Shown: positions 43,218-54,417, counted from the first letter of the stretch. The stretch: 64,000 bases of DNA from Actinophytocola xanthii (GCF_001921205.1 NZ_MSIE01000034.1:1-64000), one strand, 5' to 3'. Numbers and translations are program-made. Notes: generated by a model from the letters alone, not told the origin.

Positions 43218-44093
43218 TCAGATTGGTTTACGCGCCACCCGGTAGACGACCGGGCCGGCGAGCAGCACGGTCGCCAGGGCGAGGATGCCGGTCTCGGTCC
43301 ACTGGAAGCGCCAGTACCGGTCGGCGGGATGGAAGTACTCCACCATCCGGTAGCCCGCCTCGAGCGGGCAGGACAGCCAGGCCTCGCCGGACGCGTCGGC
43401 GCACTCGGGGACCGTCTCCACCTCGACCCCGGACGGCGAGAGCCACATCGAGCCCGTACGCAGACCGGCGCTCGGCGCGCTCTTGTCCTCGACAACGCGG
43501 CGTTCCGGTTCCGCGTACGCCGGGCGGGCGTCCAGGACCGCGAACAGCGCCAGCAGGAACACCGCCGTCGTCACCGCGAGCGCGGGGAGGGTGCGGCGCA
43601 GCACCCCGCCCGCCGCGGTGCCGAGCATGAACGCGAACAGCCACCACGCCCCGGCCGCCACCCCCGTGGCACCGAACATCGCCGCATCGCCGAAACGGTC
43701 GGCGACGCCGTCGAACGCCGACTGCCAGCCGGCTACGATCATGCCGAGCGCCAGGCCGGCCACCGTCACGGCGAGCCCCAGGCAGAGGAGCTTCGCCCCA
43801 AGCCAGCGCCGGCGCGGCACCGACTGCGTCCACGCCAGCCGGTGGGTCCCCCGCTCCAGCTCCCGCGCGAGCACCGGCGCTCCCCAGAACGCCCCGACCA
43901 GCAACGGCACCGCCGGGAGCCAGCTCAGATAGACCTGCACCGACTCGTACCGGTCCCGCAACGCCTCCGGTCCGGCGCCGGAAGTGCCGAGCGCGTGCAC
44001 GAGCAGGAACACCCCCAGCGCCAGCAGCAGACCGGCCGTCACCAACGCCTGCGCGCGGTGCTGCCGCCACGTCAACCACACCATCTCGACCAT
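43218..44093 (-). CDS. ABC transporter permease
   Basis: 291 residues with six predicted transmembrane helices: one near the N terminus (ALVTAGLLLALGVFLL), several between 55 and 190, and one at the C terminus (ILALATVLLAGPVVY). An extracellular loop at about 195-255 holds three cysteines (VPECADASGEAWLSC is part of it). This type pairs with the ATPase encoded 18 nt upstream. The substrate is not evident; YtrA-linked transporters often respond to cell-wall antibiotics (family knowledge). Confidence 0.85.
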   Translation of the reverse strand: MVEMVWLTWRQHRAQALVTAGLLLALGVFLLVHALGTSGAGPEALRDRYESVQVYLSWLPAVPLLVGAFWGAPVLARELERGTHRLAWTQSVPRRRWLGAKLLCLGLAVTVAGLALGMIVAGWQSAFDGVADRFGDAAMFGATGVAAGAWWLFAFMLGTAAGGVLRRTLPALAVTTAVFLLALFAVLDARPAYAEPERRVVEDKSAPSAGLRTGSMWLSPSGVEVETVPECADASGEAWLSCPLEAGYRMVEYFHPADRYWRFQWTETGILALATVLLAGPVVYRVARKPI

Positions 44094-44111
44094 CTCCTCG
44101 GAAAATGCGAC

Positions 44112-45002
44112 TCAGGCCCGGGCGAGGGCGGGGCGCGGCAGGGACGCCGCGTCGGGGCGGCGGAGGTAGGCCAGTACCAGCTCCTCGAGGTCGACACCCC
44201 GCGTCGTCCACCTCGGGTCGAGCGGCTGCCGCTCCCCGCGCGTCCGCACGAGCAGCGTCGCCTGCCGGTCGGTCCGGCTGTCGTCGACCACGTCGACGCG
44301 GGCGGCGAGGCCGTCGGCCAGGTCGGCCGGGCCGGTGAGCAGTCGGTGCTCGGCGAGCAGGTCCTCGATGTCACCGGCGACCTGGATGCGACCCCGGTTG
44401 AGCAGCACCAGCCAGTCGCAGGTGTCCTCCAGGTCTGACACCACGTGCGAGGACAGCACGACCGTCATGCCGGACTCGGCGACAGCGGTCATCAGGCCAC
44501 GCATGACGTCGTGGCGGGCCAGCGGGTCGAGGTTCGCCAGCGGCTCGTCGAGCACCAGCAGGTCCGGGCGCTTGGCCAGTGCCACGCTCAGCGCGACCTG
44601 CGCCTGCTGCCCGCCGGAGAGCCGTCCCACCTTGCGCGCCAGCGGGATGCCGAGCTCGGCGAGCCGGCGCCGCGCCAGCTCCCCGTCCCACCGCGGGTTC
44701 ATCCGCGCTCCGAACCGGAGCATGTCGGCGACCGAGAACCCCTCGTAAAGCGGCTTGTCCTGGGCGAGGAACGCGATCCGCCGCAGGGTGTCGGCCTCGC
44801 CCGGCGCACCGCCGAGCACCGCGACGCTCCCCGCGTCCGGTTCGAGCAGGCCGACCACCAGGTGCAGCAACGTCGTCTTGCCCGCGCCGTTCGGCCCGAC
44901 CAGTGCGACGACCCTTCCCGGTGGCACCGACAGGGAACACCCCTCGAGCACCCAGTTGCGCCGATACCTCTTGCCGAGCCCGGTCGCCGTCAGCGCCGTC
45001 AT
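44112..45002 (-). CDS. ABC transporter ATP-binding protein
   Basis: 296 residues. Walker A GPNGAGKT lies at 36-43, signature LSGGQ at 128-132, Walker B LLVLDEP at 148-154, and the H-loop in VLSSHVVSD. A C-terminal extension of about 90 residues has a strand-rich pattern and may contact the permease. The ATG at 45002 overlaps the regulator stop (ATGA), fixing the start and indicating one operon with the GntR regulator and the permease. Confidence 0.93.
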   Translation of the reverse strand: MTALTATGLGKRYRRNWVLEGCSLSVPPGRVVALVGPNGAGKTTLLHLVVGLLEPDAGSVAVLGGAPGEADTLRRIAFLAQDKPLYEGFSVADMLRFGARMNPRWDGELARRRLAELGIPLARKVGRLSGGQQAQVALSVALAKRPDLLVLDEPLANLDPLARHDVMRGLMTAVAESGMTVVLSSHVVSDLEDTCDWLVLLNRGRIQVAGDIEDLLAEHRLLTGPADLADGLAARVDVVDDSRTDRQATLLVRTRGERQPLDPRWTTRGVDLEELVLAYLRRPDAASLPRPALARA

Positions 45003-45397
45003 GCCGTGTCCTCCCCTAGCCGAAACGAGTCGAGCACCACCGACGCGACCAGCGCCTCGATGTCCTCGTGGTCCAACCCCGCGGCCCGGGCGTCGCGCAC
45101 CCAGGCCGCGAGGCCCTCCCGCAACCGGGTCTGCTCGGCACCCGAGGCGCCGCCCAGCGAGCGCTGTACGAACGTTCCCAGGCCCGGTCGGCCGGTGACC
45201 AACCCCTCGCGCTCGAGCTCCCGGTACGCCTTGAGCACCGTGTTCGGGTTGATCGCCAACAGCTCCACCACCTCCCTGGCGGTGGGCAACCGGTCCCCCG
45301 GGCGCAGCACCCCCAGCCGCAGCGCGTGCTTGACCTGGTGCACGAGCTGCAGGTAGGTCGCGACGCCCGAGCCGCGGTCGAGGCGAAACTCGATCAC
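44999..45397 (-). CDS. GntR-family regulator of the YtrA subfamily
   Basis: 132 residues. An N-terminal winged helix (YLQLVHQVKHALRLGVLRPGDRLPTAREVVELLAINPNTVLKAYRELEREGLV) is followed by a short helical C-terminal part of about 55 residues, the size that defines the YtrA group. These are repressors of their own ABC operons. A perfect 10-bp inverted repeat lies 9 nt upstream of the start codon, exactly where such a repressor would bind. Confidence 0.93.
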   Translation of the reverse strand: MIEFRLDRGSGVATYLQLVHQVKHALRLGVLRPGDRLPTAREVVELLAINPNTVLKAYRELEREGLVTGRPGLGTFVQRSLGGASGAEQTRLREGLAAWVRDARAAGLDHEDIEALVASVVLDSFRLGEDTA

Positions 45398-45405
45398 GTC
45401 TTCCC

Positions 45406-45431
45406 CCTTTCACTAATGAAGTAGTGAAAGG
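45406..45431. promoter_or_regulatory. perfect palindromic operator for the YtrA-type regulator
   Basis: CCTTTCACTA (45406-45415) and TAGTGAAAGG (45422-45431) are exact reverse complements around a 6-nt spacer (ATGAAG). The site sits 9 nt ahead of the regulator start codon and would overlap its promoter, so binding should shut off the operon. The AT-rich centre and position fit known YtrA operators. Confidence 0.82.
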
Positions 45432-45552
45432 ATGCATTGTCGCGCCACCGTTGTCAAGCCACCCGCAAAGTCCACCCACTGTCCGCGATAGTCCACGTCG
45501 GCGTACCTATCCTGGAACCAGCGAGTCCACATTGGACAAACTGGAGGCCGTC

Positions 45553-46599
45553 GTGGCGAACCCAGCACCCACCCGCCGGCAACTCACCGCGCTGGTGGCG
45601 ACCGGCGCGAGCCTGCTCGCGCTCCTCGTGGTGGCGCCGCCGGGGGCGCACGGAGCGCGGCCCGCGGCGGCCTGCGACTCGACCGACCGGCCAATCGGTT
45701 TCGCCTCGGTCGACGCCTGGGGCCAGAACGGCACCACCGGCGGCGCCGGCGGGCCGGTGGTCGAGGTGGACACCGCACCGGAGTTCCTCGCCGCGATCGC
45801 CGCGAGCGGGCCGCGCGTCGTCTGCGTGCTCGGCACGATCGCGCTGCCCGGCCCCATGCACGACGTCACCTCGGACAAGACGATCGTCGGCGGCGGCACC
45901 GGGGCCGGCCTCACCGGGGGCGGGCTCACCATCGGCCTGCCGGTCGCCGACGGGGTCACCGCGCCGCCGGCCAACGCGGTGCACAACGTGATCGTGCGCA
46001 ACCTCGTGTTCCGCGACTGGCCGGACGACGCCGTCAACGTCCAGATGTTCAGCCACCACGTGTGGATCGACCACAACGACCTCGCCGAGGGCTACGACGG
46101 TGCGATCGACATCAAGCGCGGGTCGAGCTACGTCACCGTGTCCTGGAACCACACGCACGACCACACCAAGAACATGCTGCTCGGGCACGACGACGACAAC
46201 GACGCCCAGGACGTCGGCCGACTGAAGGTGACCTACCACCACAACTGGTTCGACGAGACCCCGCAGCGCAACCCCCGGGTGCGGTTCGGCGAGCCGGTGC
46301 ACGTGTTCAACAACTACTACTTCCACAACACCGACGTCGGCGTCGCCTGCCAGGCCGACGCCGGGTGCCTGGTCGAGGGCAACTACTTCGAGAACGTCGA
46401 GGAACCGGTGAGCAACCACTACGCCGGTCCCACCGGCCGCTGCGTGGCGCGGAACAACGTGTTCACCGGCGAGGAACCCGGCGAGCCCGAGTGCGACGGC
46501 AGCGTCGAGGAAGCCCGGAACTACTACGACTACCCGCTGGACGACCCGGCGAGCGTCAAGGCACGGGTGACGGCCGGCGCCGGGGTTGGCCGAATCTGA
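45553..46599 (+). CDS. secreted pectate lyase, PL1 family
   Basis: 348 residues from a GTG preceded by CTGGAGG. The signal sequence has a twin-arginine look (TRRQLTALVATGASLLALLVV), so Tat export is possible. The right-handed beta-helix core carries PL1 landmarks: VWIDHND (calcium/substrate region), VSWNHTHDHTKNMLLGHDDD, and the catalytic-arginine region NPRVRFG. Cysteines at the C-terminal side may form disulfides. It cleaves polygalacturonate by beta-elimination, pointing to plant-derived carbon. It is transcribed alone. Confidence 0.92.
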   Translation: MANPAPTRRQLTALVATGASLLALLVVAPPGAHGARPAAACDSTDRPIGFASVDAWGQNGTTGGAGGPVVEVDTAPEFLAAIAASGPRVVCVLGTIALPGPMHDVTSDKTIVGGGTGAGLTGGGLTIGLPVADGVTAPPANAVHNVIVRNLVFRDWPDDAVNVQMFSHHVWIDHNDLAEGYDGAIDIKRGSSYVTVSWNHTHDHTKNMLLGHDDDNDAQDVGRLKVTYHHNWFDETPQRNPRVRFGEPVHVFNNYYFHNTDVGVACQADAGCLVEGNYFENVEEPVSNHYAGPTGRCVARNNVFTGEEPGEPECDGSVEEARNYYDYPLDDPASVKARVTAGAGVGRI

Positions 46600-46635
46600 C
46601 TCGGCCCTACCGGACGGATCGTCCTCCCGTCTCAC

Positions 46636-46680
46636 CCCGACCCTCCGTTGTCCCTCTACAGTGGACGACAGAGGGTCGGG
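46636..46680. promoter_or_regulatory. 10-bp inverted repeat, terminator or operator
   Basis: CCCGACCCTC (46636-46645) pairs exactly with GAGGGTCGGG (46671-46680) with a 25-nt loop. It lies 37 nt after the pectate lyase stop and 118 nt before the GAF gene. It may terminate the lyase transcript or serve as a binding site for the next gene. Confidence 0.5.
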
Positions 46681-46797
46681 GCGTCCTCATCAACCAGTTG
46701 AGTAACCGGTTTCCTCCCCTGCTGGCCAGTCCGCCGGCCCACTCGTTCCGAACCAACTCCGAACGGGTGAAGAAGACCACTTCTCGGGGAGGAAGGC

Positions 46798-47310
46798 ATG
46801 GGAGGACACGACGAGGGAGCACCTACTTCGACGGGATCACCCTCCTGGGACTGCGCCCGGATCGTGTGCGAGGTCGCGATCGAGTGCCTCGACGTCGACG
46901 CGGTGGCGATCTCGGCACGGGGAACCCACGGGACCCGCGAACTGGCGGCGGCCACCGACGGCTGGGCGACGCGGGCCGCCGAGCTCGAGGCCACGGCGGG
47001 TGAGGGGCCGGGCCACGACGCGCTGATCCTCGGCGGCGAGGTCAGCGCACCGGACCTCGACGAGGCGCGGCACCGCTGGCCCCGGTACCGCGCGCTGGCC
47101 GGTGAGCTGGGGGTGGCGGCGGTCTTCGCCTGGCCGGTTCCGGACGGCACGGGCGCCCCGGCCCTGCTGACCGGCTTCCGGCGGCAGCCGGGAGCGCTGC
47201 CCTACCAGGAACGGGTCGACGCCGCGGCGCTGATCGCGCTGGCCGCCAAGGCCCTGCGGTACGACCGGGAACGTGCTGGTCGGGCCGGAGGAGAGGCCAA
47301 TAAGGAGTGA
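46798..47310 (+). CDS. GAF-domain protein
   Basis: 170 residues, ATG after GGGGAGG. The sequence follows a GAF pattern (DCARIVCEVAIECLDVDAVAIS at the start, LGVAAVFAWPVPDG, and a C-terminal helix). No ANTAR, kinase or phosphatase output domain is present, so it is a stand-alone sensor-like fold. It precedes the catalase gene by 51 nt, possibly co-transcribed with it and sensing redox or a ligand. The ligand is unknown. Confidence 0.78.
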   Translation: MGGHDEGAPTSTGSPSWDCARIVCEVAIECLDVDAVAISARGTHGTRELAAATDGWATRAAELEATAGEGPGHDALILGGEVSAPDLDEARHRWPRYRALAGELGVAAVFAWPVPDGTGAPALLTGFRRQPGALPYQERVDAAALIALAAKALRYDRERAGRAGGEANKE

Positions 47311-47361
47311 GAAGGGCCAAGCGGGGGTACGTCGTCCTCCACGTTCTACGAGGAGGCATGT

Positions 47362-49626
<2,265 letters not shown>

Positions 49627-49655
49627 CCCACCAGACCGACGACACCAGCCAGGAC

Positions 49656-49695
49656 AGCCAGGAGGGCCCCGCCGACCGGCGGGGCCCTCCTGGCT
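49656..49695 (+). terminator. 18-bp perfect hairpin after catalase
   Basis: The 18-nt arm at 49656-49673 (AGCCAGGAGGGCCCCGCC) is exactly complementary to 49678-49695 with a 4-nt loop. It is one of the strongest hairpins in the window and separates the catalase from the ankyrin gene. Confidence 0.9.
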
Positions 49696-49713
49696 GGTGT
49701 CGAGGACCATGCA

Positions 49714-50124
49714 TTGGACTACCATCGAGCGGTGCCGGAAGCGCTGACCGAGGCGGAGCTGGAGTTCCTCCGCTCGATGTTCGACCTGGCTCGCGCCGGC
49801 CGGACCGAGGAGCTCGCCGCCGCGCTCGACGCGGGCGTACCGGCGAACCTGGCCAACGACGCCGGCGACACCCTGCTCATCCTGGCCGCCTACCACGACC
49901 ACCCGGACACGGTCCTGGCACTGCTCGAGCGCGGAGCCGACACCGGGCGGATCAACGACCGCGGGCAGACGGCACTCGGGGCGGCGGTCTTCCGCCGTTC
50001 CACCGAGAGCGTCACCCACCTGCTGTCCGCCGGCGCCGACCCCGCGCTCGGACCACGCTCCGCGCTACAGATCGCGCAGTTCTTCGACCTGCCCGAGATG
50101 CTCACGCTGCTCCGGCAGGGTTGA
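49714..50124 (+). CDS. ankyrin-repeat protein
   Basis: 136 residues from a TTG preceded by GAGGA at 7 nt; a GTG six codons later is an alternative. About three ankyrin units are visible (AGDTLLILAAYHDHPDTVLALLERGAD, RGQTALGAAVFRRSTESVTHLLSAGAD, SALQIAQFFDLPEMLTLL). Ankyrin genes next to catalase occur in other bacteria (the ankB/katB arrangement), where the ankyrin protein supports catalase function; here a strong terminator lies between them. No signal peptide is seen, so it is probably cytoplasmic. Confidence 0.85.
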   Translation: MDYHRAVPEALTEAELEFLRSMFDLARAGRTEELAAALDAGVPANLANDAGDTLLILAAYHDHPDTVLALLERGADTGRINDRGQTALGAAVFRRSTESVTHLLSAGADPALGPRSALQIAQFFDLPEMLTLLRQG

Positions 50125-50127
50125 CCG

Positions 50128-50370
50128 TCAGGAGAGAGCCGGCCCTGACTCCGAGGTGCCGGAAAGCTCCTTGAGGAACTCGTGGCACTGCTTGGCGCGC
50201 GCCGAGTCCTCTTCCATCACCTTGCGGAAGAAGTCCGCGATGTCGGAGCGGTTGGCGTTCTCGGCGTCGCGGACGTACTGCCCGTAGTCGTGCCCCGCCT
50301 TGAGGGCGTGGTACTGCACCGAGATCAGGTCGTAGGACACATCGTCGAACCCTGTCTCACCGGTGGCCAT
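50128..50370 (-). CDS. small helical protein, function unknown
   Basis: 80 residues from the ATG at 50370 after GGGAGAC; the longer upstream frame is not used. It is acidic and helical (DLISVQYHALKAGHDYGQYV, IADFFRKVMEEDSARAKQCHEFL), with His/Glu/Asp residues spaced like one half of a four-helix ferritin-like bundle. No full di-iron motif can be assigned. It is convergent with the ankyrin gene (3-nt gap). It may act in stress protection. Confidence 0.7.
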   Translation of the reverse strand: MATGETGFDDVSYDLISVQYHALKAGHDYGQYVRDAENANRSDIADFFRKVMEEDSARAKQCHEFLKELSGTSESGPALS

Positions 50371-50559
50371 ACTGTCTCCCTTCTCCGTTTCTCCTGGACC
50401 GCGAATACCCACCGGATCCGAGTTCACTCGTCCAGCCGGCAACCCGCACCCGTCCGGCGGGACGCGTCATCGCGACGTGCTCGCCGTCTCCCACCAGATG
50501 GCTCCCCTCCGGACGTGGAGGTGGCTCGAGCGGCGAGCGGATGGTGGTGGGTGGTTTCC

Positions 50560-51195
50560 GTGCAAGGTGTCGACGAACCGGTGGTCGAGCTGCTGCACCG
50601 GCGGGCGAGCGCGTCGGCCGCGACCGGGGAGTGGGCCCGCGCCGAGCTGGACTGGCTGCGGGTCCTCGCGATCGCCGAGGAGACCGGCGACCAGCGGCGG
50701 TTCGAGGCCACCCTGCCACTGCTCGGGGCCACCTACCAGGCGTGGGGTCGCCCGCACCGGACGGTGGACGTGCTGCTCGAGCTCGCTACGGCCCGGGAGC
50801 GCGACGGGGACCCGGTCGGGCACGCCGACGCCCTGGCCGCGGTGGGGCGCACGCTGACCGACGCCCTGCGGCCCGACGCCGCGATCGACTACCTCGGGCG
50901 CGCCGAGAAGGAGCTCGCCGGGCTCGGCGACCGCGCGGCCACGGACCCGGCGGTGGCGCCGCTGCATGCCTCAGTTCTGGAGGAGCTCGCCCGGGCCCAC
51001 GTCGCGCGCGGGACGATCAACACCGCCCGAACCCTTCTTCGGCAGGCGCTGACGCTGGTCGTCGACCTGGACGAGGAGGCGGCCGAGCGGGTCCGCACCC
51101 GCCAGGCCGCGCTGCCGGACGCCCGGGTCGAGCCGGCTCAGCGGCGGGCCGGGTCGGGCAGGGACCGGTCCTGTGGGGACACCCGGCCGTCGTAG
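50560..51195 (+). CDS. TPR-like helical repeat protein
   Basis: 211 residues from a GTG at 50560, the last of several in-frame GTGs, so the start is uncertain. The body is alpha-helical with tetratricopeptide-like periodicity (ARAELDWLRVLAIAEETGD, ADALAAVGRTLTDALRPDAAIDYLGRAEKEL, ARTLLRQALTLVVDL). It has no export signal. The last 58 nt overlap the convergent Fic-like gene, so the two cannot both be fully transcribed without interference. No specific role can be given. Confidence 0.7.
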   Translation: MQGVDEPVVELLHRRASASAATGEWARAELDWLRVLAIAEETGDQRRFEATLPLLGATYQAWGRPHRTVDVLLELATARERDGDPVGHADALAAVGRTLTDALRPDAAIDYLGRAEKELAGLGDRAATDPAVAPLHASVLEELARAHVARGTINTARTLLRQALTLVVDLDEEAAERVRTRQAALPDARVEPAQRRAGSGRDRSCGDTRPS

Positions 51196-52346
51196 AGGTT
51201 GAGCAGGCGCATGACCGTCGGGACCTCGTACAGCTTGTTCCGCTTGCGGCTGCCCACTTCCTTGAGCAGGCCGTAGCCCTCCAGCTTCTGGATCAGCGTG
51301 CGGCTCTGCTTGACCGAGATCTGGCAGAGCCGGGCAACCAGCTGCGCGGTCAGCATCGGGTTGCCGGACAGGGCGTTGACCACGCGCGCGATGGCGTCGT
51401 TGCGGGTCGGCAGGCGCTCGAAGTGGCGGTGGCGCTCCCGCTCCAGCGCGTGCACGAGCATCAGTTGGCTCTCGCACTGCTCGATGATCGCCTCGGCGAA
51501 GAAGCCCACCCAGTCGTCGAAGTCCCCGGTGTCGACCACCTGCCGGTGCAGCCGCTCGAACCGCGCCCGGTTGCGGTCGACGAACACCGACACCGGGACG
51601 CACTGGTCCTCGACCAGCCCGGCCTTGATCAGCTCCAGGGACACGTAGGAGTACACCAGCTCGTCCGCGTGCTCCAGGGGAGCCAGGGTGTAGAGCTGGT
51701 AGGCGCCGAGCGCGAGCTTGGCGACGACCTGCATGTCGGTGGTGGTGTCGACCCACACCTTCCACTGCTCGGCGGCACCGCGCAGGTCCGCGCCCGGGGG
51801 CGCGGCGAGCAGGTAGGCGTGTTCGGCCCGGCCGCCACCGAACCAGCGCGGGCCCGATCGCCAGGGGAGGCGGTTGTGGACGGTCTGCTCCGCGCGCAGG
51901 GGGTCGGCGACGGCGGCCGCCAGCCTGAAGACCGTCTCCCCGACCGGCGAGTCGTGGACCCGGCGGGCGGCCTCGTCGCTGGCGCGGAGGAACTGGCGGA
52001 CCGCCAGCACCTCGGGTGGGGACGGCACGCGGCCGGAGAGTTCGGCGGCGAGCACCTCGCGGAAGGCGACGATCACCTGCTTGAGGGCCAGCATGCTCTG
52101 CGCCTCCCGCAGCTGGGTCGTGCGCACCAGGATGCGCCGGTCGGTGAGGCGGACCGCGGCCTCGTCGAGCCGGCCGGCGAGGTGGTGGGCCCGGGAGAGC
52201 AGGTTCTGGGTTCGCAGGCTCACCGGCAGTTCGCCCGGCAGGGGCCTGGGCAGGAAAGCCCCCTCCTCCCGGACACGAAGCGGCAGTCCGGCGATCTCCC
52301 CGGTGCGCAGCCACAGTCCGGAGGCCGTGAGCGTGGGTTTGACCAT
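51138..52346 (-). CDS. Fic-fold pseudoenzyme with C-terminal winged helix
   Basis: 402 residues. The N-terminal part reads like Fic_N (FLPRPLPGELPVSLRTQNLL, GRLDEA), and the part after the core (SYVSLELIKAGL, SVFVDRNRARFERL, TGDFDDWVGFFAEAII) matches the helices following the Fic loop. The catalytic loop itself, normally HPFxDGNGR, is replaced by LAPLEHADELVYS (221-233), so the catalytic His, Gly-Asn and Arg are lost. The inhibitory motif (S/T)xxxE(G/N) appears as TQLREA. A winged helix follows (LVARLCQISVKQSRTLIQKLEGYGLL). Likely a former AMP-transferase turned transcription regulator. Family assignment is from motif alignment by eye. Confidence 0.7.
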   Translation of the reverse strand: MVKPTLTASGLWLRTGEIAGLPLRVREEGAFLPRPLPGELPVSLRTQNLLSRAHHLAGRLDEAAVRLTDRRILVRTTQLREAQSMLALKQVIVAFREVLAAELSGRVPSPPEVLAVRQFLRASDEAARRVHDSPVGETVFRLAAAVADPLRAEQTVHNRLPWRSGPRWFGGGRAEHAYLLAAPPGADLRGAAEQWKVWVDTTTDMQVVAKLALGAYQLYTLAPLEHADELVYSYVSLELIKAGLVEDQCVPVSVFVDRNRARFERLHRQVVDTGDFDDWVGFFAEAIIEQCESQLMLVHALERERHRHFERLPTRNDAIARVVNALSGNPMLTAQLVARLCQISVKQSRTLIQKLEGYGLLKEVGSRKRNKLYEVPTVMRLLNLYDGRVSPQDRSLPDPARR

Positions 52347-52728
52347 GGGCGAGAGCGTTCAGTAAGCACCCGAAACGCCGCAAGTCTTCCCCAGCGCCGT
52401 TCAAGATCCACCCCGGCTCGGGCCGACGACTGGAATTCCACACCCTGCCCGGTCGGTGAGAATCACCCGCCCGATACCGAAAGCCCTGGTCAACCCCTGC
52501 CTCGTGCTTTTTGGGCAGAATGCTGGAAGTAAACCGACCGTGAGTTAGATGTCCACTTTCCACTGCTTCGGATCGCCCGACTTGTCGAGTCAGGACTGAA
52601 GAAGACATCGCCGAGGTAAGAAAGAACCACCCGATCAGGTGATCAATCGCCTGTGCGTGTTCACCCCTCCGCGCTCGGGCAGACCGGTGCCCCGCCATAC
52701 CGCGCGGCCATCGGATGAGACGAACTTC
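52347..52728. other. long intergenic region without a gene
   Basis: About 450 nt separate the Fic-like start from the chemotaxis-receptor start. I see no ORF with credible codon use and no recognisable riboswitch. CCATCGG near 52708-52714 and CCGATGG at 52749-52755 form a 7-bp inverted pair. The region probably holds both promoters and a long 5' leader. Confidence 0.6.
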
Positions 52729-52755
52729 TCAGCACGACCGCGGTCACGCCGATGG
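52729..52755 (+). promoter_or_regulatory. candidate FliA/WhiG-type promoter of the chemotaxis receptor
   Basis: TCA at 52729-52731 is followed after 16 nt by GCCGATGG at 52748-52755, about 40 nt before the ATG of the receptor. Actinobacterial motility sigma factors (FliA/WhiG class) recognise a -35 like TCA/TAAA and a -10 like GCCGATAA at this spacing (family knowledge). One mismatch pair at the end of the -10. It may be a chance match. Confidence 0.4.
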
Positions 52756-52794
52756 AGGCACCAACAAGTGTCCTGAGATCCGTGGGAGGGCTGT

Positions 52795-54417
52795 ATGCCT
52801 CGGTCACAAGGCGAGTACAAGCGAGGCCGGTTCAACCTCCTCGCCGACCGCCCGGTACGTGTCAAGATCCTCGCCGTGCTGGCCGTCGCCAGCGTGGGTG
52901 TCATCGCCGTCGCGATCACCACGCACCTGGCGCTCGGCACCATGCGCGAGAACGTCGACTCGCTGTACGAGGAAGGGATCGCGGCCGGCTTCCACGAGTC
53001 CCTCGTGCACCAGCAGGAGATCAAGGTCCGGATGGACCTGTTCGCCCACCTGGACGAGCCCACCGCCGAGGGCAAGGCGGGCTGGGAGCAGGACATCGTC
53101 GACGACGAGGCCGAGCTCGACGCCGCCGTCGAGGCGTACAACGAGCTGGTCGGCAACACCACCGAGCTCGGGCCGTTCGTGGCGAGCTGGAACGAGGTGC
53201 GCTCGCTCTACAACGAGCTGCTGATCCCGGCCTCCCGGGCCGGCGACTCCGCGTCCTGGCGCGAGGCCTACGCCAACAAGGTCAAGCCGGCGATCAGCCA
53301 GGCCGCCGACGACCTCGACGCCCTCGAGGCGTGGCGGACCGAGCAGGGCAAGGTGCAGCACGACGACGCCGCGAACGCCGAGTCGACGGGCCGGACCACG
53401 ATGGTCGTGGTGATCCTGCTCGCCCTGGCCGCCGGCGCGTGGCTCGCCCTCGCCGTCGCCCGCCGGATCGTGCGCCCGCTCGGCAACGTGTCGCAGGCGC
53501 TCGACAACATGGCCCGCGGGGACCTCACCACCCACGTCACCGTCGAGAGCCGGGACGAGGTGGGCCACATGGCGGTCGCGTTGAACACCGCGACGAAGAG
53601 CCTCAACGACACGATCCGCCACATCGAGTCCTCGCTCGCCGAGCTGGACAGCGCCTCCCGGGAGCTGACCGGCACCAGCGACCAGCTGGCCGCCGACGCC
53701 AGCTCCAGCCGTCAGCGCGCCGGCACGGTCGCCGACGCCGCGAGCCAGGTGACCGAGAACGTCCATTCGGTGGCCACGGGTTCGCAGGAGATGGACCAGG
53801 CGATCGGTGCCATCGCGCAGAGCGCCAGCGCCGCGGCCAAGGTCGGCGAGCAGGCCGTCGCCGCGGCCCAGTCCACGACCGAGACCATCGGCAGGCTCGG
53901 CGCGTCGAGCTCGGAGATCGGCAACGTGATGAAGACGATCACGTCGATCGCCGAGCAGACCAACCTGCTCGCGCTCAACGCCACGATCGAGGCGGCCCGC
54001 GCGGGCGACGCCGGCAAGGGCTTCGCGGTGGTCGCCGGCGAGGTCAAGGACCTGGCCCAGGAGACCGGCAAGGCCACCGAGGACATCTCGCGCCGGGTCG
54101 AGGCCATCCAGGTCGGCACCGACGACGCGGTCCGGGCGATCGCGGAGATCAGCGAGATCATCGAGAACATCAACGAGTTCCAGATGGCCATCGCCTCCGC
54201 GGTCGAGGAGCAGAGCGCCACCACGCGGGAGATGGACCGCAGCGTGTCCACCGCGGCCACCGGCTCGGCGAACATCACCGGCTACATCGACGACGTGGCC
54301 TCGGTCGCGGAGTCGGTCGCCGACGGCGCGGAGCGGACCCGCACCGCGGCGGCGAACCTGTCGGCGATGTCGGACCGGCTCAACGAGCTCGTCGGGGGGT
54401 TCCAGACCAAGCCCTGA
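52795..54417 (+). CDS. methyl-accepting chemotaxis protein
   Basis: 540 residues. TM1 at about 24-46, a periplasmic/extracellular four-helix-bundle sensor (about 50-198), TM2 at about 200-222 ([19 protein letters not shown]), HAMP ([22 protein letters not shown]) and a long coiled-coil signalling domain with the hairpin tip [19 protein letters not shown]. It would signal through CheA/CheW, none of which is in the window. A receptor gene implies a motile or spore-motile actinobacterium or another use of the Che pathway. ATG start, with GGGAGG close upstream. Confidence 0.95.
   Translation: MPRSQGEYKRGRFNLLADRPVRVKILAVLAVASVGVIAVAITTHLALGTMRENVDSLYEEGIAAGFHESLVHQQEIKVRMDLFAHLDEPTAEGKAGWEQDIVDDEAELDAAVEAYNELVGNTTELGPFVASWNEVRSLYNELLIPASRAGDSASWREAYANKVKPAISQAADDLDALEAWRTEQGKVQHDDAANAESTGRTTMVVVILLALAAGAWLALAVARRIVRPLGNVSQALDNMARGDLTTHVTVESRDEVGHMAVALNTATKSLNDTIRHIESSLAELDSASRELTGTSDQLAADASSSRQRAGTVADAASQVTENVHSVATGSQEMDQAIGAIAQSASAAAKVGEQAVAAAQSTTETIGRLGASSSEIGNVMKTITSIAEQTNLLALNATIEAARAGDAGKGFAVVAGEVKDLAQETGKATEDISRRVEAIQVGTDDAVRAIAEISEIIENINEFQMAIASAVEEQSATTREMDRSVSTAATGSANITGYIDDVASVAESVADGAERTRTAAANLSAMSDRLNELVGGFQTKP

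Noticed and set aside
52560-52794. Cyclic-di-GMP (GEMM) riboswitch ahead of the chemotaxis receptor
   Set aside because: The complement near 52650 has CACGCACAGG, but the required downstream parts (GCAAAC, tetraloop receptor, AGGACGCAAAGCC) are absent, and it is on the wrong strand for the receptor.
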